A model generated the notes under the pieces. It was not told where the DNA came from. It made no database searches and saw only the letters and a program-made list of their open reading frames with translations. A stretch of DNA of 45,237 bases from Natrialbaceae archaeon Tc-Br11_E2g14. Its GTDB lineage: Archaea > Halobacteriota > Halobacteria > Halobacteriales > Natrialbaceae. Positions 9,208 through 19,384 of this stretch are shown here, one piece after another; position 1 is the stretch's first letter; each line of letters starts with the position of its first letter. The translations under genes were made by a program, and so were the position numbers. Location of the stretch: NCBI GenBank assembly GCA_001564275.1, contig LKND01000012.1, positions 1 to 45,237 of the forward strand, read 5' to 3'.

Positions 9208-10830
9208 ATGGGTCGCGACGTGCAGGCTCGGCTACACGCCCTCGGGACTCGGATGGCCGGCAACCTCCGTGAGTCGATTACGGTCGACACGCGGACGCTG
9301 GCGGTGTTCCGGGTCTTCGCCGGCCTCCTGATCGTGGCCGACGTGATTCTCCGCTCGCGGAACTTCTGGTTCTTCTACGCCGAATCGGGGGTCATGACTC
9401 GTGAGTGGGCCATGCGCGTGACCAGCGATGCGTTCTCGTTTTTCTGGATCTCGACGGACCCGCGGGTCATCGCGCTGTTGATGGTGGTCCACATGCTGGT
9501 CGCCATCCAGCTAATCGTAGGCTATAAGACCAGAGTCGCGGTTATCCTCTCGTTCCTGTTCGTGATGAGCTTCGATCAGTTCAACCCATTCATCACGAGC
9601 TACGCCGACACCCTCTTCCGGCTGTTGCTGTTCTGGGCCATCTTCCTCCCGCTCGGCGAACGGTACTCCATCGACGCCGTCCACCGCGAACGGACCCCGC
9701 GGGCGACATTCGTCGGCATCGCCTCCGCCGGCATCCTCTGTCAGATGGTGATGATGTACTTCACCAACGGCTACCACAAGACCCAGTCGGACATCTGGGG
9801 GACGGGAACGGCCGCCCCCCGGGTCATGGGCCGTGACGACATTACCTTCCTCTTTGGGGAGTACACTCGAGAAATTCCGACGCTCGTCGGCTACGGTGGT
9901 ATCGGGTGGTTCTACATTCTCGTGGCCTCGCCGATCCTGCTGTTTCTGGTGGGTCGACTCCGATTTATCGCGATGTTGCCGTTCGCTGGTGGTCATCTCT
10001 CGTTTGCCCTCACCGTGCGCATCGGCGCGTTCGCCTACGTGGCCCTGCTCGGCTTGCTCCTGTTCGTCCAGCCCCAGGTCTGGCGGGACGGCAAGGCGGT
10101 CCTGGCGCGTGCCGGCGTCGAGGCCCAGTCGGTGTACGATCGTCTACGCCCGCTCGAGCGGATCGCCCACGCGGCCCCCGAACGCCGCGTCCCGGGGGAA
10201 ACCCAGCGTGAGGTCCGCGCCCAGATGTACACCCTCAGCGTGGTGACCATCGCGGCCGTCGTCGTGCTGTTCACCATCGGCTCGTACGTTCCGGCGGCGG
10301 CGCTGGGTCCGGCCGCACCCGCCTTCGACGACGACTCGCCACACAAACAGCAAATCGAGGAGACCGCCAACACGTTCGATATCGACCAGCCGACCTGGAC
10401 CATCTTCGCACCGACGCCGGGCACTCACGACCGGTATCACGTGTTCGTCGCCGAGACCGAAAACGGGGAGTTACTCGACGTCTACAACGACAGAGCGCTC
10501 ACGTTCGATCGGCCCTACGACGGTCTCCAGAAGCAGTACGATACCTACCGGGAGCGGTTCTACATGAACAGCATCCGTCGGGCGGGCACCGGAAGTACGA
10601 CGATGGAACTGCTCGGCGATTACATCTGTGACCGCTACCAGGAGGAACACGACATCACGCTCACCCAGATCAACGTCTACTCGGTCACCGAGCGGGCGGA
10701 GATGGACACCCTCGACGATCCAGACGAGCGCCGGACCTGGACCCAGGACCACCACGCCCACGCCTGTGGCGACGAACAGCCCGAGTGGATCGACCTCCCC
10801 GAGGAGGGTCTGGGGGAACGAGCACCCTGA
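9208..10830 (+). CDS. HTTM-domain membrane protein (vitamin K-dependent gamma-carboxylase-like)
   Basis: A 540-residue polytopic membrane protein. Residues about 25-300 form the HTTM (horizontally transferred transmembrane) module with an opening RTLAVFRVFAGLLIVADV and the NGYHK sequence characteristic of these relatives of eukaryotic gamma-glutamyl carboxylase. Another hydrophobic segment follows near 345-365. The remaining C-terminal 170 residues look soluble and extracytoplasmic (contains TWTIFAPTPGTHDRYHVF). A TATA-like GAGATATAAC lies at about 9172-9181. Family members are mostly uncharacterised; vitamin K-dependent carboxylation is not demonstrated for archaeal ones, so the exact reaction is unknown. 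Confidence 0.82.
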   Translation: MGRDVQARLHALGTRMAGNLRESITVDTRTLAVFRVFAGLLIVADVILRSRNFWFFYAESGVMTREWAMRVTSDAFSFFWISTDPRVIALLMVVHMLVAIQLIVGYKTRVAVILSFLFVMSFDQFNPFITSYADTLFRLLLFWAIFLPLGERYSIDAVHRERTPRATFVGIASAGILCQMVMMYFTNGYHKTQSDIWGTGTAAPRVMGRDDITFLFGEYTREIPTLVGYGGIGWFYILVASPILLFLVGRLRFIAMLPFAGGHLSFALTVRIGAFAYVALLGLLLFVQPQVWRDGKAVLARAGVEAQSVYDRLRPLERIAHAAPERRVPGETQREVRAQMYTLSVVTIAAVVVLFTIGSYVPAAALGPAAPAFDDDSPHKQQIEETANTFDIDQPTWTIFAPTPGTHDRYHVFVAETENGELLDVYNDRALTFDRPYDGLQKQYDTYRERFYMNSIRRAGTGSTTMELLGDYICDRYQEEHDITLTQINVYSVTERAEMDTLDDPDERRTWTQDHHAHACGDEQPEWIDLPEEGLGERAP

Positions 10831-10946
10831 CCGTCGGGACCCATCGCCGGCTTTGCCCGTTGCTCGGCGGGGCTGTCGTACCGACGTGCCGCCCAGTACT
10901 GACTCCGTTGCGATCGCTCTACGGGACGTGACAACACCGATCCCGC

Positions 10947-11642
10947 TCACCCCAGTGTGAGACCGTACGTTCGCCACCGCCTGAGAACGTAGTAACCCGC
11001 GACGAACGGCTGGAGGATCGGCACGAACAGGCTCGCGAACGCCACACCCAGCCACGTACCGGGGTTCGGTTGCCAGTAGCCGTCACGACTCGAGACGTAG
11101 GCGGCGTCCTGGTGGATGGCGACGGGAAACAGGCCGACGGCGATGGTGACCGCGATTCCCGCCGCGGAGACCAGGAGGCCAGGGAACTGCAACAGCAGCG
11201 CGACGGCGACGGCTACCAGCCCAGCGATGCCGGTGACGGCAGTGACGGCGACGACGAGCCACCACTGTGCCCACCCCGGTGGGGTACCGAGTCGGTTGTG
11301 CCGACGGGCGAGGTAGACGACGCCAGCCAACGGGGCGAACACGAGGGCCCCGAGCAGGTAGAGCACTCGGTTTGGCTCCCAGTGCCCGCGACTGGCGAGC
11401 TTCCTGGCGTCGAGGGAGAGGGCGATCACGACGCCGAGAGTCACGAGCGTGTAGCCGAAGGAGGCAACGAGCACCAGCGTCCACTGCAGTCCCGGCACTC
11501 CTGGGTCGAGGTCCTGGACGACGCTGATCGCTCCGACACCGATCACGGGCGGGTACAGAAAGCACAGCCGCTCGAGGACGCGGCCCCAATTGGGATCGAC
11601 ATGCTCGAGTGTTCGCCCGAGTCGATGATCCGATTCGGTCAC
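10947..11642 (-). CDS. Membrane protein with internal duplication, unrecognised
   Basis: A 231-residue protein with about six hydrophobic segments. Two related units are visible: ASRGHWEPN followed by a hydrophobic stretch and LARRH (residues about 83-116), and SSRDGYWQPN followed by a hydrophobic stretch and VLRRW (about 183-222). This suggests an internal duplication. The short hydrophilic N-terminus (MTESDHRLGRTLEHVD) is probably cytosolic. The gene converges on the HTTM gene and stands divergent to the KH-protein gene. I cannot assign a function. Confidence 0.7.
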   Translation of the reverse strand: MTESDHRLGRTLEHVDPNWGRVLERLCFLYPPVIGVGAISVVQDLDPGVPGLQWTLVLVASFGYTLVTLGVVIALSLDARKLASRGHWEPNRVLYLLGALVFAPLAGVVYLARRHNRLGTPPGWAQWWLVVAVTAVTGIAGLVAVAVALLLQFPGLLVSAAGIAVTIAVGLFPVAIHQDAAYVSSRDGYWQPNPGTWLGVAFASLFVPILQPFVAGYYVLRRWRTYGLTLG

Positions 11643-11858
11643 GTATCGAGACGTTCTGGCTGCGGTGGCAAACCGGTTCCGTCTGCTGGCCCCTGCGGAG
11701 CCGGCGTGGTGACGGTGAGCCGTCGGTAGAGGTGGCTACCTCGAGTAGCTGTCTCCCTGACGTGTGAGAGCGCTCGAGTGGTGACGAACTACCGACCGTC
11801 TGTCGGCCTCGAACCGCCGGACAAAGCGCTTAACCTCCCGGAGCAAGTACCACGGCCC

Positions 11859-12416
11859 ATGCAACACGTGAAGATTCCGCAGGACCGAATTGGGGTCCTC
11901 ATCGGCGAGGGCGGGGCGACGATGCGTCGGATCGAGTCGGAAGCGGAGGTGCGACTGGACATCGATTCGGAGAACGGTTCGGTGGCCGTCGACCAGGTCG
12001 GTGACCCTGTTCGGGGCCTCAAGGGGCCGGAAATCGTTCGTGCCATCGGTCGTGGGTTCGCCCCCGACGACGCGCTTCGGCTGCTCGAGGACGACCTGAT
12101 GCTGTTCGATCTGGTCGATATCGACGCCGCAGCCCGCAACCAGAACGACCTCCAGCGACAGAAAGGACGGTTGATCGGCGAAGGCGGACGCACCCGCGAA
12201 CTCATGGAGGAACTGTCGGGCGCGTCGGTCGTAATCTACGGTTCCACGCTCGGGATCATCGGAACGCCACCGGAGGTGGAGGCCGCCCGGACGGCGGCCG
12301 AGATGTTACTCGACGGGGCTCCACACGGTGCGGTCTACTCGTTCCTCGAGGATCGCCACAACGAGATGAAACACCAGGGGATGCAGTACCACCGGTTCCC
12401 GGGCGGCGAGTCCTGA
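11859..12416 (+). CDS. KH-domain RNA-binding protein, archaeal Dim2/Pno1-like
   Basis: A 185-residue cytosolic protein with two KH domains. KH1 begins KIPQDRIGVLIGEGGAT and KH2 has GRLIGEGGRTRELMEEL; both carry the GxxG loop (GEGG) that contacts RNA. Length and order match archaeal homologues of eukaryotic Dim2/Pno1 (Krr1 family), which act in small-subunit rRNA maturation; archaeal Dim2 is reported to contact aIF2alpha. The start at 11859 (MQHVKIPQ) is chosen over in-frame 11778 because a TATA-like GCTTAACC lies about 30 bases upstream and the conserved domain starts at once. Confidence 0.9.
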   Translation: MQHVKIPQDRIGVLIGEGGATMRRIESEAEVRLDIDSENGSVAVDQVGDPVRGLKGPEIVRAIGRGFAPDDALRLLEDDLMLFDLVDIDAAARNQNDLQRQKGRLIGEGGRTRELMEELSGASVVIYGSTLGIIGTPPEVEAARTAAEMLLDGAPHGAVYSFLEDRHNEMKHQGMQYHRFPGGES

Positions 12417-12519
12417 GACCGAACGGCTGCGGTTCCGACCATCGACGACGCTCGAGCCTGCTGTCGATGCCGTGGGGAGGAGTGCTTTTAGGTCCGGAAC
12501 CCCTTTTGCGTGCCAGAGC

Positions 12520-13293
12520 ATGGCGTGGCCTGCCGGGATCAGAGTCGCCGTCGTCGTCGCGATGATCGCACTCGCGGGGTGTAGCGGGATCGCCGGCGAG
12601 GCCGCGACGAGCGACCGGGAGCCATACGGTGTCGACGAGCCGATCGACCCCGATTCGAGTGCTCCGGGCATCGACGGTATCGGCCACTCGGATCTCGACG
12701 AGTGGCACGACATCTGGCTCGCCCACGTCGGGGTCCTCGAGCGTGAGTCGTACGAACGGGTCGTCGAAACGACGGTCCGTGACGACAACGGGAGCGTCGT
12801 GCGCGAGGAGGTGAGCCGGACGGTCGTGGCAGCGGACGGCTCCTTACTATACGAATTCGAGCGGACTGCGGTGGATGGCGAAGCGAACCACACGGTGCGG
12901 ACCGAACACTGGGTCGGTGAAGAGCTCTCGATCCTCCAGCGAACCGACGGTGAGTCGACGACCGTCGAGACGATGCCGCGCCCGTCCGATCCGGCGAGTA
13001 CGTTCCCGGTCCAGCCCCAATCGATGTTTGCCTCGGTCAACGAGTCGGCCGACGTCGAGCGATCGGATGGCTCCCACGTCGTCGTGAGTGGGGCGGGTGA
13101 CGTGGCCCCGTATCACAACGTCACGTTTGCGGCCTCGATCAACGAGGCAGGGTACGTCGAGGGCCTCGGCCTCGAGGGTGAGCAACTCGAGTCCGGGCAA
13201 TCCGTCGAGATCACGATGCGTATCGACGGCGTCGACGAGGCGGTCGCGCTCGAGGCGCCAACGTGGGTGGACGAGGTCGACAGCGACGAGTGA
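12520..13293 (+). CDS. Haloarchaeal lipoprotein, unrecognised
   Basis: A 257-residue exported protein. The N-terminal signal ends in a lipobox LAGC with Cys21 as the likely lipidated residue, followed by an acidic mature protein. The body contains beta-strand-rich segments (YERVVETTVRDDNG, ERTAVDGEANHTVRTE) that recall LolA/LppX-like haloarchaeal lipoproteins of the DUF7537 kind, but I am not certain. A T-rich box TTTTAGG lies about 30 bases before ATG 12520, favouring this start over 12472. It is probably anchored outside the cell membrane; no ligand can be deduced. Confidence 0.78.
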   Translation: MAWPAGIRVAVVVAMIALAGCSGIAGEAATSDREPYGVDEPIDPDSSAPGIDGIGHSDLDEWHDIWLAHVGVLERESYERVVETTVRDDNGSVVREEVSRTVVAADGSLLYEFERTAVDGEANHTVRTEHWVGEELSILQRTDGESTTVETMPRPSDPASTFPVQPQSMFASVNESADVERSDGSHVVVSGAGDVAPYHNVTFAASINEAGYVEGLGLEGEQLESGQSVEITMRIDGVDEAVALEAPTWVDEVDSDE

Positions 13294-13422
13294 GGGGCGC
13301 TCCCTGGGCCAGTGGTGGGGTTTCCCTGTGGGGTATGGGTTCACACGAGCGGGCGACTGCCGTCGACCCCCCACGCTCGAGGTGAACCCTCGTGACCGTC
13401 CGCAGGCAGCCTTTCCCCACCC

Positions 13423-13523
13423 TCGAAAGAGTATATAAATGGCGGGACGGGAAAGTTTGGAAACGGCAGGTGTCGTGGGGCGTGCTGTCCGTTACCACAC
13501 AGTAAAACGCCACTTTTATATAG
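13423..13523 (+). promoter_or_regulatory. Tandem promoters of the thermosome gene
   Basis: Two strong TATA elements stand 80 bases apart. The distal one is GTATATAAAT at 13431-13440, preceded by CGAAAGA (13424-13430), resembling the CGAA upstream element described for haloarchaeal heat-shock cct promoters. The proximal one is TTTTATATAG at 13514-13523, about 25 bases before the ATG at 13543, giving a leaderless message. One may be basal and the other heat-induced; this is inference. Confidence 0.5.
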
Positions 13524-13542
13524 AATAGCAAACAATCATTCG

Positions 13543-15228
<1,686 letters not shown>

Positions 15229-15744
15229 GCGCGGTTCGGACCGAACGAAGTGAGCGAGAACCGCGGACACTCGAGCGGGCGCAGCCCGCGAGCAGCGAGG
15301 AACGAGCTACGTGAGTTCCTCGAAAAAGCGGGCGGGGAACAACGTGATCCGCGAGATAACCGCCTAAATTTTGCTCTGTCGTTCGAGAGAGCGAAGCTCT
15401 CTCGTGATGACGAAAGGCGTGAAGCGCCTTTCGAACCACGGGCCGGCGAAGCCGGCCCTCGGCAAAATTTTGTACAAAAGCACTCCACCTTCCGTTTCGC
15501 TTGCTCACGCCGTTCGCGCGCTCCACATCAGTCGTCGGCCCGCTCGCTTCGCTCGCGGTGAACGTCTTCACTCGAGAACAGCCCTAGACCGTCAGTTCGT
15601 CACTCCGCGGTCGCTACCATCGCCTGAGCGTTTCCCTCAGCCAGGCATCGACTGCACCTTGGCGAACTCTCCGTCCAGATCGGTGCCAGCGGGGTGTAGC
15701 ATCCTATAGCATGAAATAAGTACGGGCCCGCAAAATTCGCGTCT
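15229..15744. other. 516-base hairpin-rich intergenic region
   Basis: No convincing gene. After the thermosome stop, the stretch 15270-15292 has a hairpin GCGGGC-GCA-GCCCGC (15275-15289). The stretch 15366-15470 holds the cloverleaf-like fold listed separately. The region 15480-15600 has simple GCTCGCTTCGCTCGC-like sequence that does not pair well. A TATA-like AAATAAG at 15713-15719 lies about 28 bases before the alanine dehydrogenase ATG at 15745. Confidence 0.6.
15366..15470. repeat. Cloverleaf-like element of three GAA-loop hairpins closed by an outer stem
   Basis: An outer 9-base perfect inverted repeat, AAATTTTGC (15366-15374) and GCAAAATTT (15462-15470), encloses three perfect hairpins. 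Hairpin 1 is CGAGAGAGC-GAA-GCTCTCTCG (15384-15404). Hairpin 2 is CGAAAGGCG-TGAAG-CGCCTTTCG (15411-15433). Hairpin 3 is GGGCCGGC-GAA-GCCGGCCC (15440-15458). Hairpins 1 and 3 contain GCGAAGC, known as an unusually stable DNA mini-hairpin. It is not a tRNA: there is no CCA-end stem of 7, no TPsiC-like loop and no anticodon loop. It could be a terminator complex, a structured RNA or a mobile palindrome. Confidence 0.6.
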
Positions 15745-16737
15745 ATGCAAACGCTCCTATTGGACAGCGACGACGTCGACGAGAACGCCTTGATGGCCGA
15801 CGTCATCGGTGCTGTCGAGGACGCCTTCGCCGCCTACGAGCGCGGCGACGCCCAGATGCCGGCGAAATCCTACGTCGATCTCCCCCAGTACAACGGCGAC
15901 TTCCGGTCGATGCCCGCCTATATGGACGCTGGCGAGTGGGATGCCGCGGGGCTGAAGTGGGTCAACGTCCATCCAGACAATCCCACGGACCACGACCTCC
16001 CGACCGTCATGGGGACGATGATCTACTCCGATCCCGAGACCGCGTTCCCGCTCGCGATCATGGACGGGACTGAGCTCACGATGAAACGCACGGGGGCGGC
16101 GGCAGCCGTCGCGACCGACCATCTGGCCGTCGAGAACGCCACCAGTCTCGGCATCGTCGGGGCCGGCGTCCAGTCGTACACCCAGCTCGAAGCCATCGCC
16201 GAAATCCGCCCCATCGAGGACGTCGTCGTCAGCGATCTCGACGACGACCGCGTCCAGCGATTCATCGACACCTACGGCGACGAGTTCGACGTCCGCAGCG
16301 GTTCGATCAGCGAGGCCGGCCACTGTGACGTCCTCTCGACGGTGACGCCCGTCGAGACCCCCATTGTCGGCCCCGAGGACGTCGGCGAGCACACCCACAT
16401 CAACGCGATGGGAGCGGACGCCGAGGGAAAACAGGAACTCGCGGACGATCTCCTCCGTGGGGCCCGGATCGTCATCGACGACCACAAACAGTGTACCCAC
16501 TCGGGTGAGATCAACGTACCCTACCACGACGGGGTGCTCACCGACGACGATATTGACCGCGAAATCGGCCAGATCGTCGTCGGGACCAAGACGGGTCGAG
16601 ACGTCGACACCGGGGTCACGGTCTTTGACTCCACCGGTCTCGCGATTCAGGACGTCGCCGCCGCCCACGTCGTCTACGAGCAGGCTGCGAGCGTCGAGAA
16701 CGGGACGCCGTTCGACCTCGTGGGCGTTCACGACTGA
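15745..16737 (+). CDS. ala: Alanine dehydrogenase / ornithine cyclodeaminase family protein
   Basis: A 330-residue NAD(P)-dependent enzyme of the ornithine cyclodeaminase/mu-crystallin family; archaeal members include an alanine dehydrogenase that converts pyruvate plus ammonia to alanine. The substrate region MDGTELTMKRTGAAAAVATDHLA and the Rossmann motif GIVGAGVQSYTQLEAI are intact, and the length is typical. ATG 15745 is supported by a TATA-like box 28 bases upstream. Sequence alone does not separate alanine dehydrogenase from ornithine cyclodeaminase or other imine-forming members, so the substrate is inferred from the usual haloarchaeal annotation. Confidence 0.85.
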   Translation: MQTLLLDSDDVDENALMADVIGAVEDAFAAYERGDAQMPAKSYVDLPQYNGDFRSMPAYMDAGEWDAAGLKWVNVHPDNPTDHDLPTVMGTMIYSDPETAFPLAIMDGTELTMKRTGAAAAVATDHLAVENATSLGIVGAGVQSYTQLEAIAEIRPIEDVVVSDLDDDRVQRFIDTYGDEFDVRSGSISEAGHCDVLSTVTPVETPIVGPEDVGEHTHINAMGADAEGKQELADDLLRGARIVIDDHKQCTHSGEINVPYHDGVLTDDDIDREIGQIVVGTKTGRDVDTGVTVFDSTGLAIQDVAAAHVVYEQAASVENGTPFDLVGVHD

Positions 16738-16785
16738 CCGGCGCGGGCTCGGGGTCGTCCGCCCACTCACTCGAGCATGCGCTGC

Positions 16786-17136
16786 CTACTCGGGGGCGTA
16801 CTCCTCGTGGATGCGGTCCATTCTGGCGGCCATCACGAAATCGGCCTTGTGCAGACCGTCGATTTTGTGGGTCCACATCTCGACGCCCACCTCGCCCCAC
16901 TGGAGGTGAATGTCGGGGTGGTGCCACTCGTCCTCGGCGAGTTCGCCGATCTCGTAGGTGAACTCGAGGGCGTCCCGGAAGTCCGCGAACGCGTAGGTCC
17001 CCTCGAGGTGGTGGTCGTCGACGACCTCCCAGGCCTCGCCGAGTTCGTCGAGGTAATCGGCGTACTCGGATTCGGTGAGCGGTTCGTCCTCGCTGGTGCA
17101 GGCCTCACAGGGTTCGTCGGCAAGTTCGGGTGCCAT
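16786..17136 (-). CDS. 4a-hydroxytetrahydrobiopterin dehydratase (pterin carbinolamine dehydratase) family
   Basis: A 116-residue protein of the PCD/DCoH family. The family core is visible: [18 protein letters not shown], the [14 protein letters not shown] segment with the conserved His pair and downstream His, and the late [19 protein letters not shown]. The enzyme dehydrates 4a-hydroxypterins formed by aromatic amino acid hydroxylases. A short acidic, Cys-containing N-terminus ([10 protein letters not shown]) precedes the domain and could bind a metal. The start is ATG 17136; the reading frame continues upstream without other family sequence. It is downstream of rlmE on the same strand but 67 bases away. 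Confidence 0.87.
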   Translation of the reverse strand: MAPELADEPCEACTSEDEPLTESEYADYLDELGEAWEVVDDHHLEGTYAFADFRDALEFTYEIGELAEDEWHHPDIHLQWGEVGVEMWTHKIDGLHKADFVMAARMDRIHEEYAPE

Positions 17137-17203
17137 ACCTCCTGTAGGCACTCGAGGAAGTTGTAGCTTGAGCCAGCGGTCAATTCGACGGCGGGATCGT
17201 GAG

Positions 17204-17983
17204 TTACTCGAGACGCGTCGCGAACCCGAAGTTCGCCTTGACGTCATCGACACGGACCTCGACGGTGTCGCCTGCCTCCGTCCCGGGGACGAACAGGCGG
17301 TAGCCATCGACGGAGGCGATCCCATCACCCTCGGCACCGACGTCGACGATTTCGACCGCGAGTTCGTCGCCCTCGCTCACGGGGGCGGTGATCCGCCCCT
17401 TCGCCAGCAGGTAGATTTCCGAGGAGGACTTCCGGGAGGCGTCGGGACTGGTGGCCCGCACGTACTCGAAGTCCTCGCCCATCTCCTCGCGGAGGGCGTC
17501 GACGTCGGAGCCCTCGAACACCTTGACCGCGAGGTTCCCACCCGGCGCGAGGAGTTCGAGGGCGGTCTCGTAGGCCATCCGCGCGAGGTGGAGCGAGCGC
17601 GCCTGATCGAGGGCGTACTCCCCGGACATGTTGGGGGCCATGTCCGAGATCACGCAATCGACGGGACCGTCGGCGGCGTCGAGCACCCGCTTTCGGGTCT
17701 TCTCCTCGGTCATGTCCCCTCGCAGGGTTTCGGTGCGGGCCGCCAGGTCCGGGTCGTCGAGATCCTCGATCCGCTGGAGGTCGACGCCGATAACCCGGCC
17801 CGTGGGGCCAACCTTCTCGGCGGCGACCTGCAGCCAGCCGCCGGGGGCAGCTCCCAGGTCGACGACGGTGTCGCCACCCGAGATGAGGGTCTCGAGATCG
17901 TCGAGCTGTTTGAGCTTGTAGGCGGCTCTCGAGCGGTAGCCCTGTTGTTTGGCTCGGTTGTAGTAGTCGTCTTTTCGCGTCAT
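17204..17983 (-). CDS. rlmE: 23S rRNA 2'-O-ribose methyltransferase RlmE (FtsJ/RrmJ) with TRAM domain
   Basis: A 259-residue AdoMet-dependent methyltransferase acting on the ribosomal A-loop. The AdoMet-binding site [11 protein letters not shown] (40-50) and the catalytic tetrad K23, D114 (VISDMAPN), K154 (LAVKVFEG) and E189 (SSEIYLL) are all present. Residues 197-259 form a TRAM domain ([19 protein letters not shown]), a RNA-binding beta barrel typical of the haloarchaeal enzymes and absent from bacterial RlmE. The ATG at 17983 is used because [23 protein letters not shown] is where the family starts. Confidence 0.95.
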   Translation of the reverse strand: MTRKDDYYNRAKQQGYRSRAAYKLKQLDDLETLISGGDTVVDLGAAPGGWLQVAAEKVGPTGRVIGVDLQRIEDLDDPDLAARTETLRGDMTEEKTRKRVLDAADGPVDCVISDMAPNMSGEYALDQARSLHLARMAYETALELLAPGGNLAVKVFEGSDVDALREEMGEDFEYVRATSPDASRKSSSEIYLLAKGRITAPVSEGDELAVEIVDVGAEGDGIASVDGYRLFVPGTEAGDTVEVRVDDVKANFGFATRLE

Positions 17984-18274
17984 TCGTTGGCCTCGATAGC
18001 GTCTCTGGCCGTTTACGGGCTTCGGGTCTGACGTGCTCGACAGCGCGACGGGCGTCGTTCCCAAACGGATTGATTCCCGTGGTGGTCGACGACGTCGCTT
18101 CGACACTCGCAACGGAGCCATCGTAGCCATCGGACGACATTGCACCCCTTATCGCCAGACGTATCCGCGATCGTGTGTGAACTGGTTCAGCTGTCGATAG
18201 CGGGGCCGTCCGCTCGTTACTGATGGCTGAGAATGCACTGTATCCTTTTAGGCTGGGTGTGTGAATAGCTAGCT
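17984..18274. other. Divergent intergenic region of rlmE and ferredoxin gene
   Basis: A 291-base region between divergent genes. It holds copy A of the dispersed repeat (18123-18200). The ferredoxin promoter has CCTTTTAGG at about 18244-18252, 25-30 bases before ATG 18275. No obvious small gene is seen. Confidence 0.45.
18123..18200. repeat. Diverged dispersed repeat, copy A
   Basis: This stretch aligns from GTAGCCA through CATTGCAC, TATCGC, GACG and GCGAT to a final GATAG with copy B at 20762-20841, at an estimated 65-70 percent identity by eye. Partial inverted arms (CAC...ATCGC and GCGAT...GTG) survive. It lies between rlmE and the ferredoxin gene. Confidence 0.5.
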
Positions 18275-19069
18275 ATGGCGCAATCGGTGGATACGGACGA
18301 CCTTCGCGAGTGGCTCGCCCACGTCGACGAGTCCGAGACGACGCAGTTCCTGATGGTCGCGATCGCCCACGACCAGGGAGTGTCCGCCTCGGACCTGGCT
18401 TCCTGGTATGGCCGCTCGACGGACGAAATCGACGACTGGCTCGACGAACTCGAACGCCGTCCCCTCCCGGTCTCGATCGCCGCCAGGGAGGGCATCGACT
18501 TCGAGGCACTGGCCGACGCTTCGGGGCTCAACCGTCGGACGATCGTCGACTGGTTCGGCTCGCTCGCCTCCTCTGAGGTCACGCAGGCCGCGGACGTCAT
18601 CCGCCGCTACAGTCAGCAGAGTCCCGGACCGCTGCTGGGTGGCACCGAATCGCGCGTTTTCTACCTGAACCACGAGGTGCTCGCGGAACACGGCTGGTCG
18701 CTCGAGGACGAGGACCTCTTCGAGAAGGCAGCCGACGTCGACCTCGATCTCGAGGACTACGGGCGCTTTCTGGTCAAGCCAGGCGAGACGATTCTCGAGG
18801 CCGCCGAGAAACGCGGCCGGTCCTGGCCATACGCCTGCCGCGGCGGGGCCTGTGCGAACTGCGCCGTGATCGTAACGGAAGGCGACGTGGCGATGCCCGG
18901 ACAGACGGTCCTGACCGAGAACCAGGTCACGCGGCTCAATGCTCGGCTGGCCTGCGTGGGCGTGCCGGCGACCAGTGAACTGTACCTCGTCTACAACGTC
19001 CAGCACCTCGAGCAGTTCGAGGATCTGCGATTGCCGTCGCCGTTGACCGACGCCGAACCGTTGCAGTGA
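18275..19069 (+). CDS. [2Fe-2S] halophilic ferredoxin fused to an N-terminal HTH-like region
   Basis: A 264-residue protein. Residues about 126-256 match the halobacterial plant-type ferredoxin including its acidic insertion (HGWSLEDEDLFEKAADVD) and the cluster cysteines C188, C193, C196 and C227 (CRGGACANC ... ACVG), so it should carry electrons. Residues 1-115 contain two helix-turn-helix-like units: ASDLASWYGRSTDEIDDWLDE (39-59) and FEALADASGLNRRTIVDWFG (76-95). They resemble the N-terminal DNA-binding part of haloarchaeal transposase-like proteins. The fusion could link redox state to DNA binding, or the HTH could be a protein interaction module. The start is supported by CCTTTTAGG about 27 bases upstream. 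Confidence 0.85.
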   Translation: MAQSVDTDDLREWLAHVDESETTQFLMVAIAHDQGVSASDLASWYGRSTDEIDDWLDELERRPLPVSIAAREGIDFEALADASGLNRRTIVDWFGSLASSEVTQAADVIRRYSQQSPGPLLGGTESRVFYLNHEVLAEHGWSLEDEDLFEKAADVDLDLEDYGRFLVKPGETILEAAEKRGRSWPYACRGGACANCAVIVTEGDVAMPGQTVLTENQVTRLNARLACVGVPATSELYLVYNVQHLEQFEDLRLPSPLTDAEPLQ

Positions 19070-19384
19070 GCGTCACCTCGAGGAGTGTCACTGTGGCACT
19101 TCTCACCTCGGCACCCAGCTGCTGCCGGAACCCGTATCGGTGTCCACCGTGCCCTCGAGTCAACTGATTGGGAGTCCACCATTTTCCCCGGAAGAACCGA
19201 GACACAGCACGGAAGGTCCGGTACCGAGACCGCTGGCTGGCGACGACACTCCCTCTGGGTGCCATCTCGGGTGAGGCGCCCGAACACCGCCTCGAGGCCG
19301 GGGCACCGCTGTGGCCGGCGGAATCGGAAGACCCGCATGCCGGCCACCGAAAACGGTTTCCTCGACGCTCGCCCATTGTGAGCC
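19070..19384. other. 315-base intergenic region
   Basis: No credible gene. Just after the ferredoxin stop, AGTGTCAC and GTGGCACT (19084-19100) form an almost perfect palindrome with a single central T and one T-G pair, a possible terminator. The rest has no TATA-like box of quality; AAAACGG (about 19350-19357) lies about 30 bases before the panE ATG at 19385. Confidence 0.4.

Noticed and set aside
15366..15470. tRNA gene suggested by the cloverleaf
   Set aside because: Stem lengths, loop sequences and 3' end do not fit a tRNA; loops are GAA/TGAAG.
15480..15600. GCTCGCTTCGCTCGC-like repeats as further hairpins
   Set aside because: They are short direct repeats; arms are not reverse complements.
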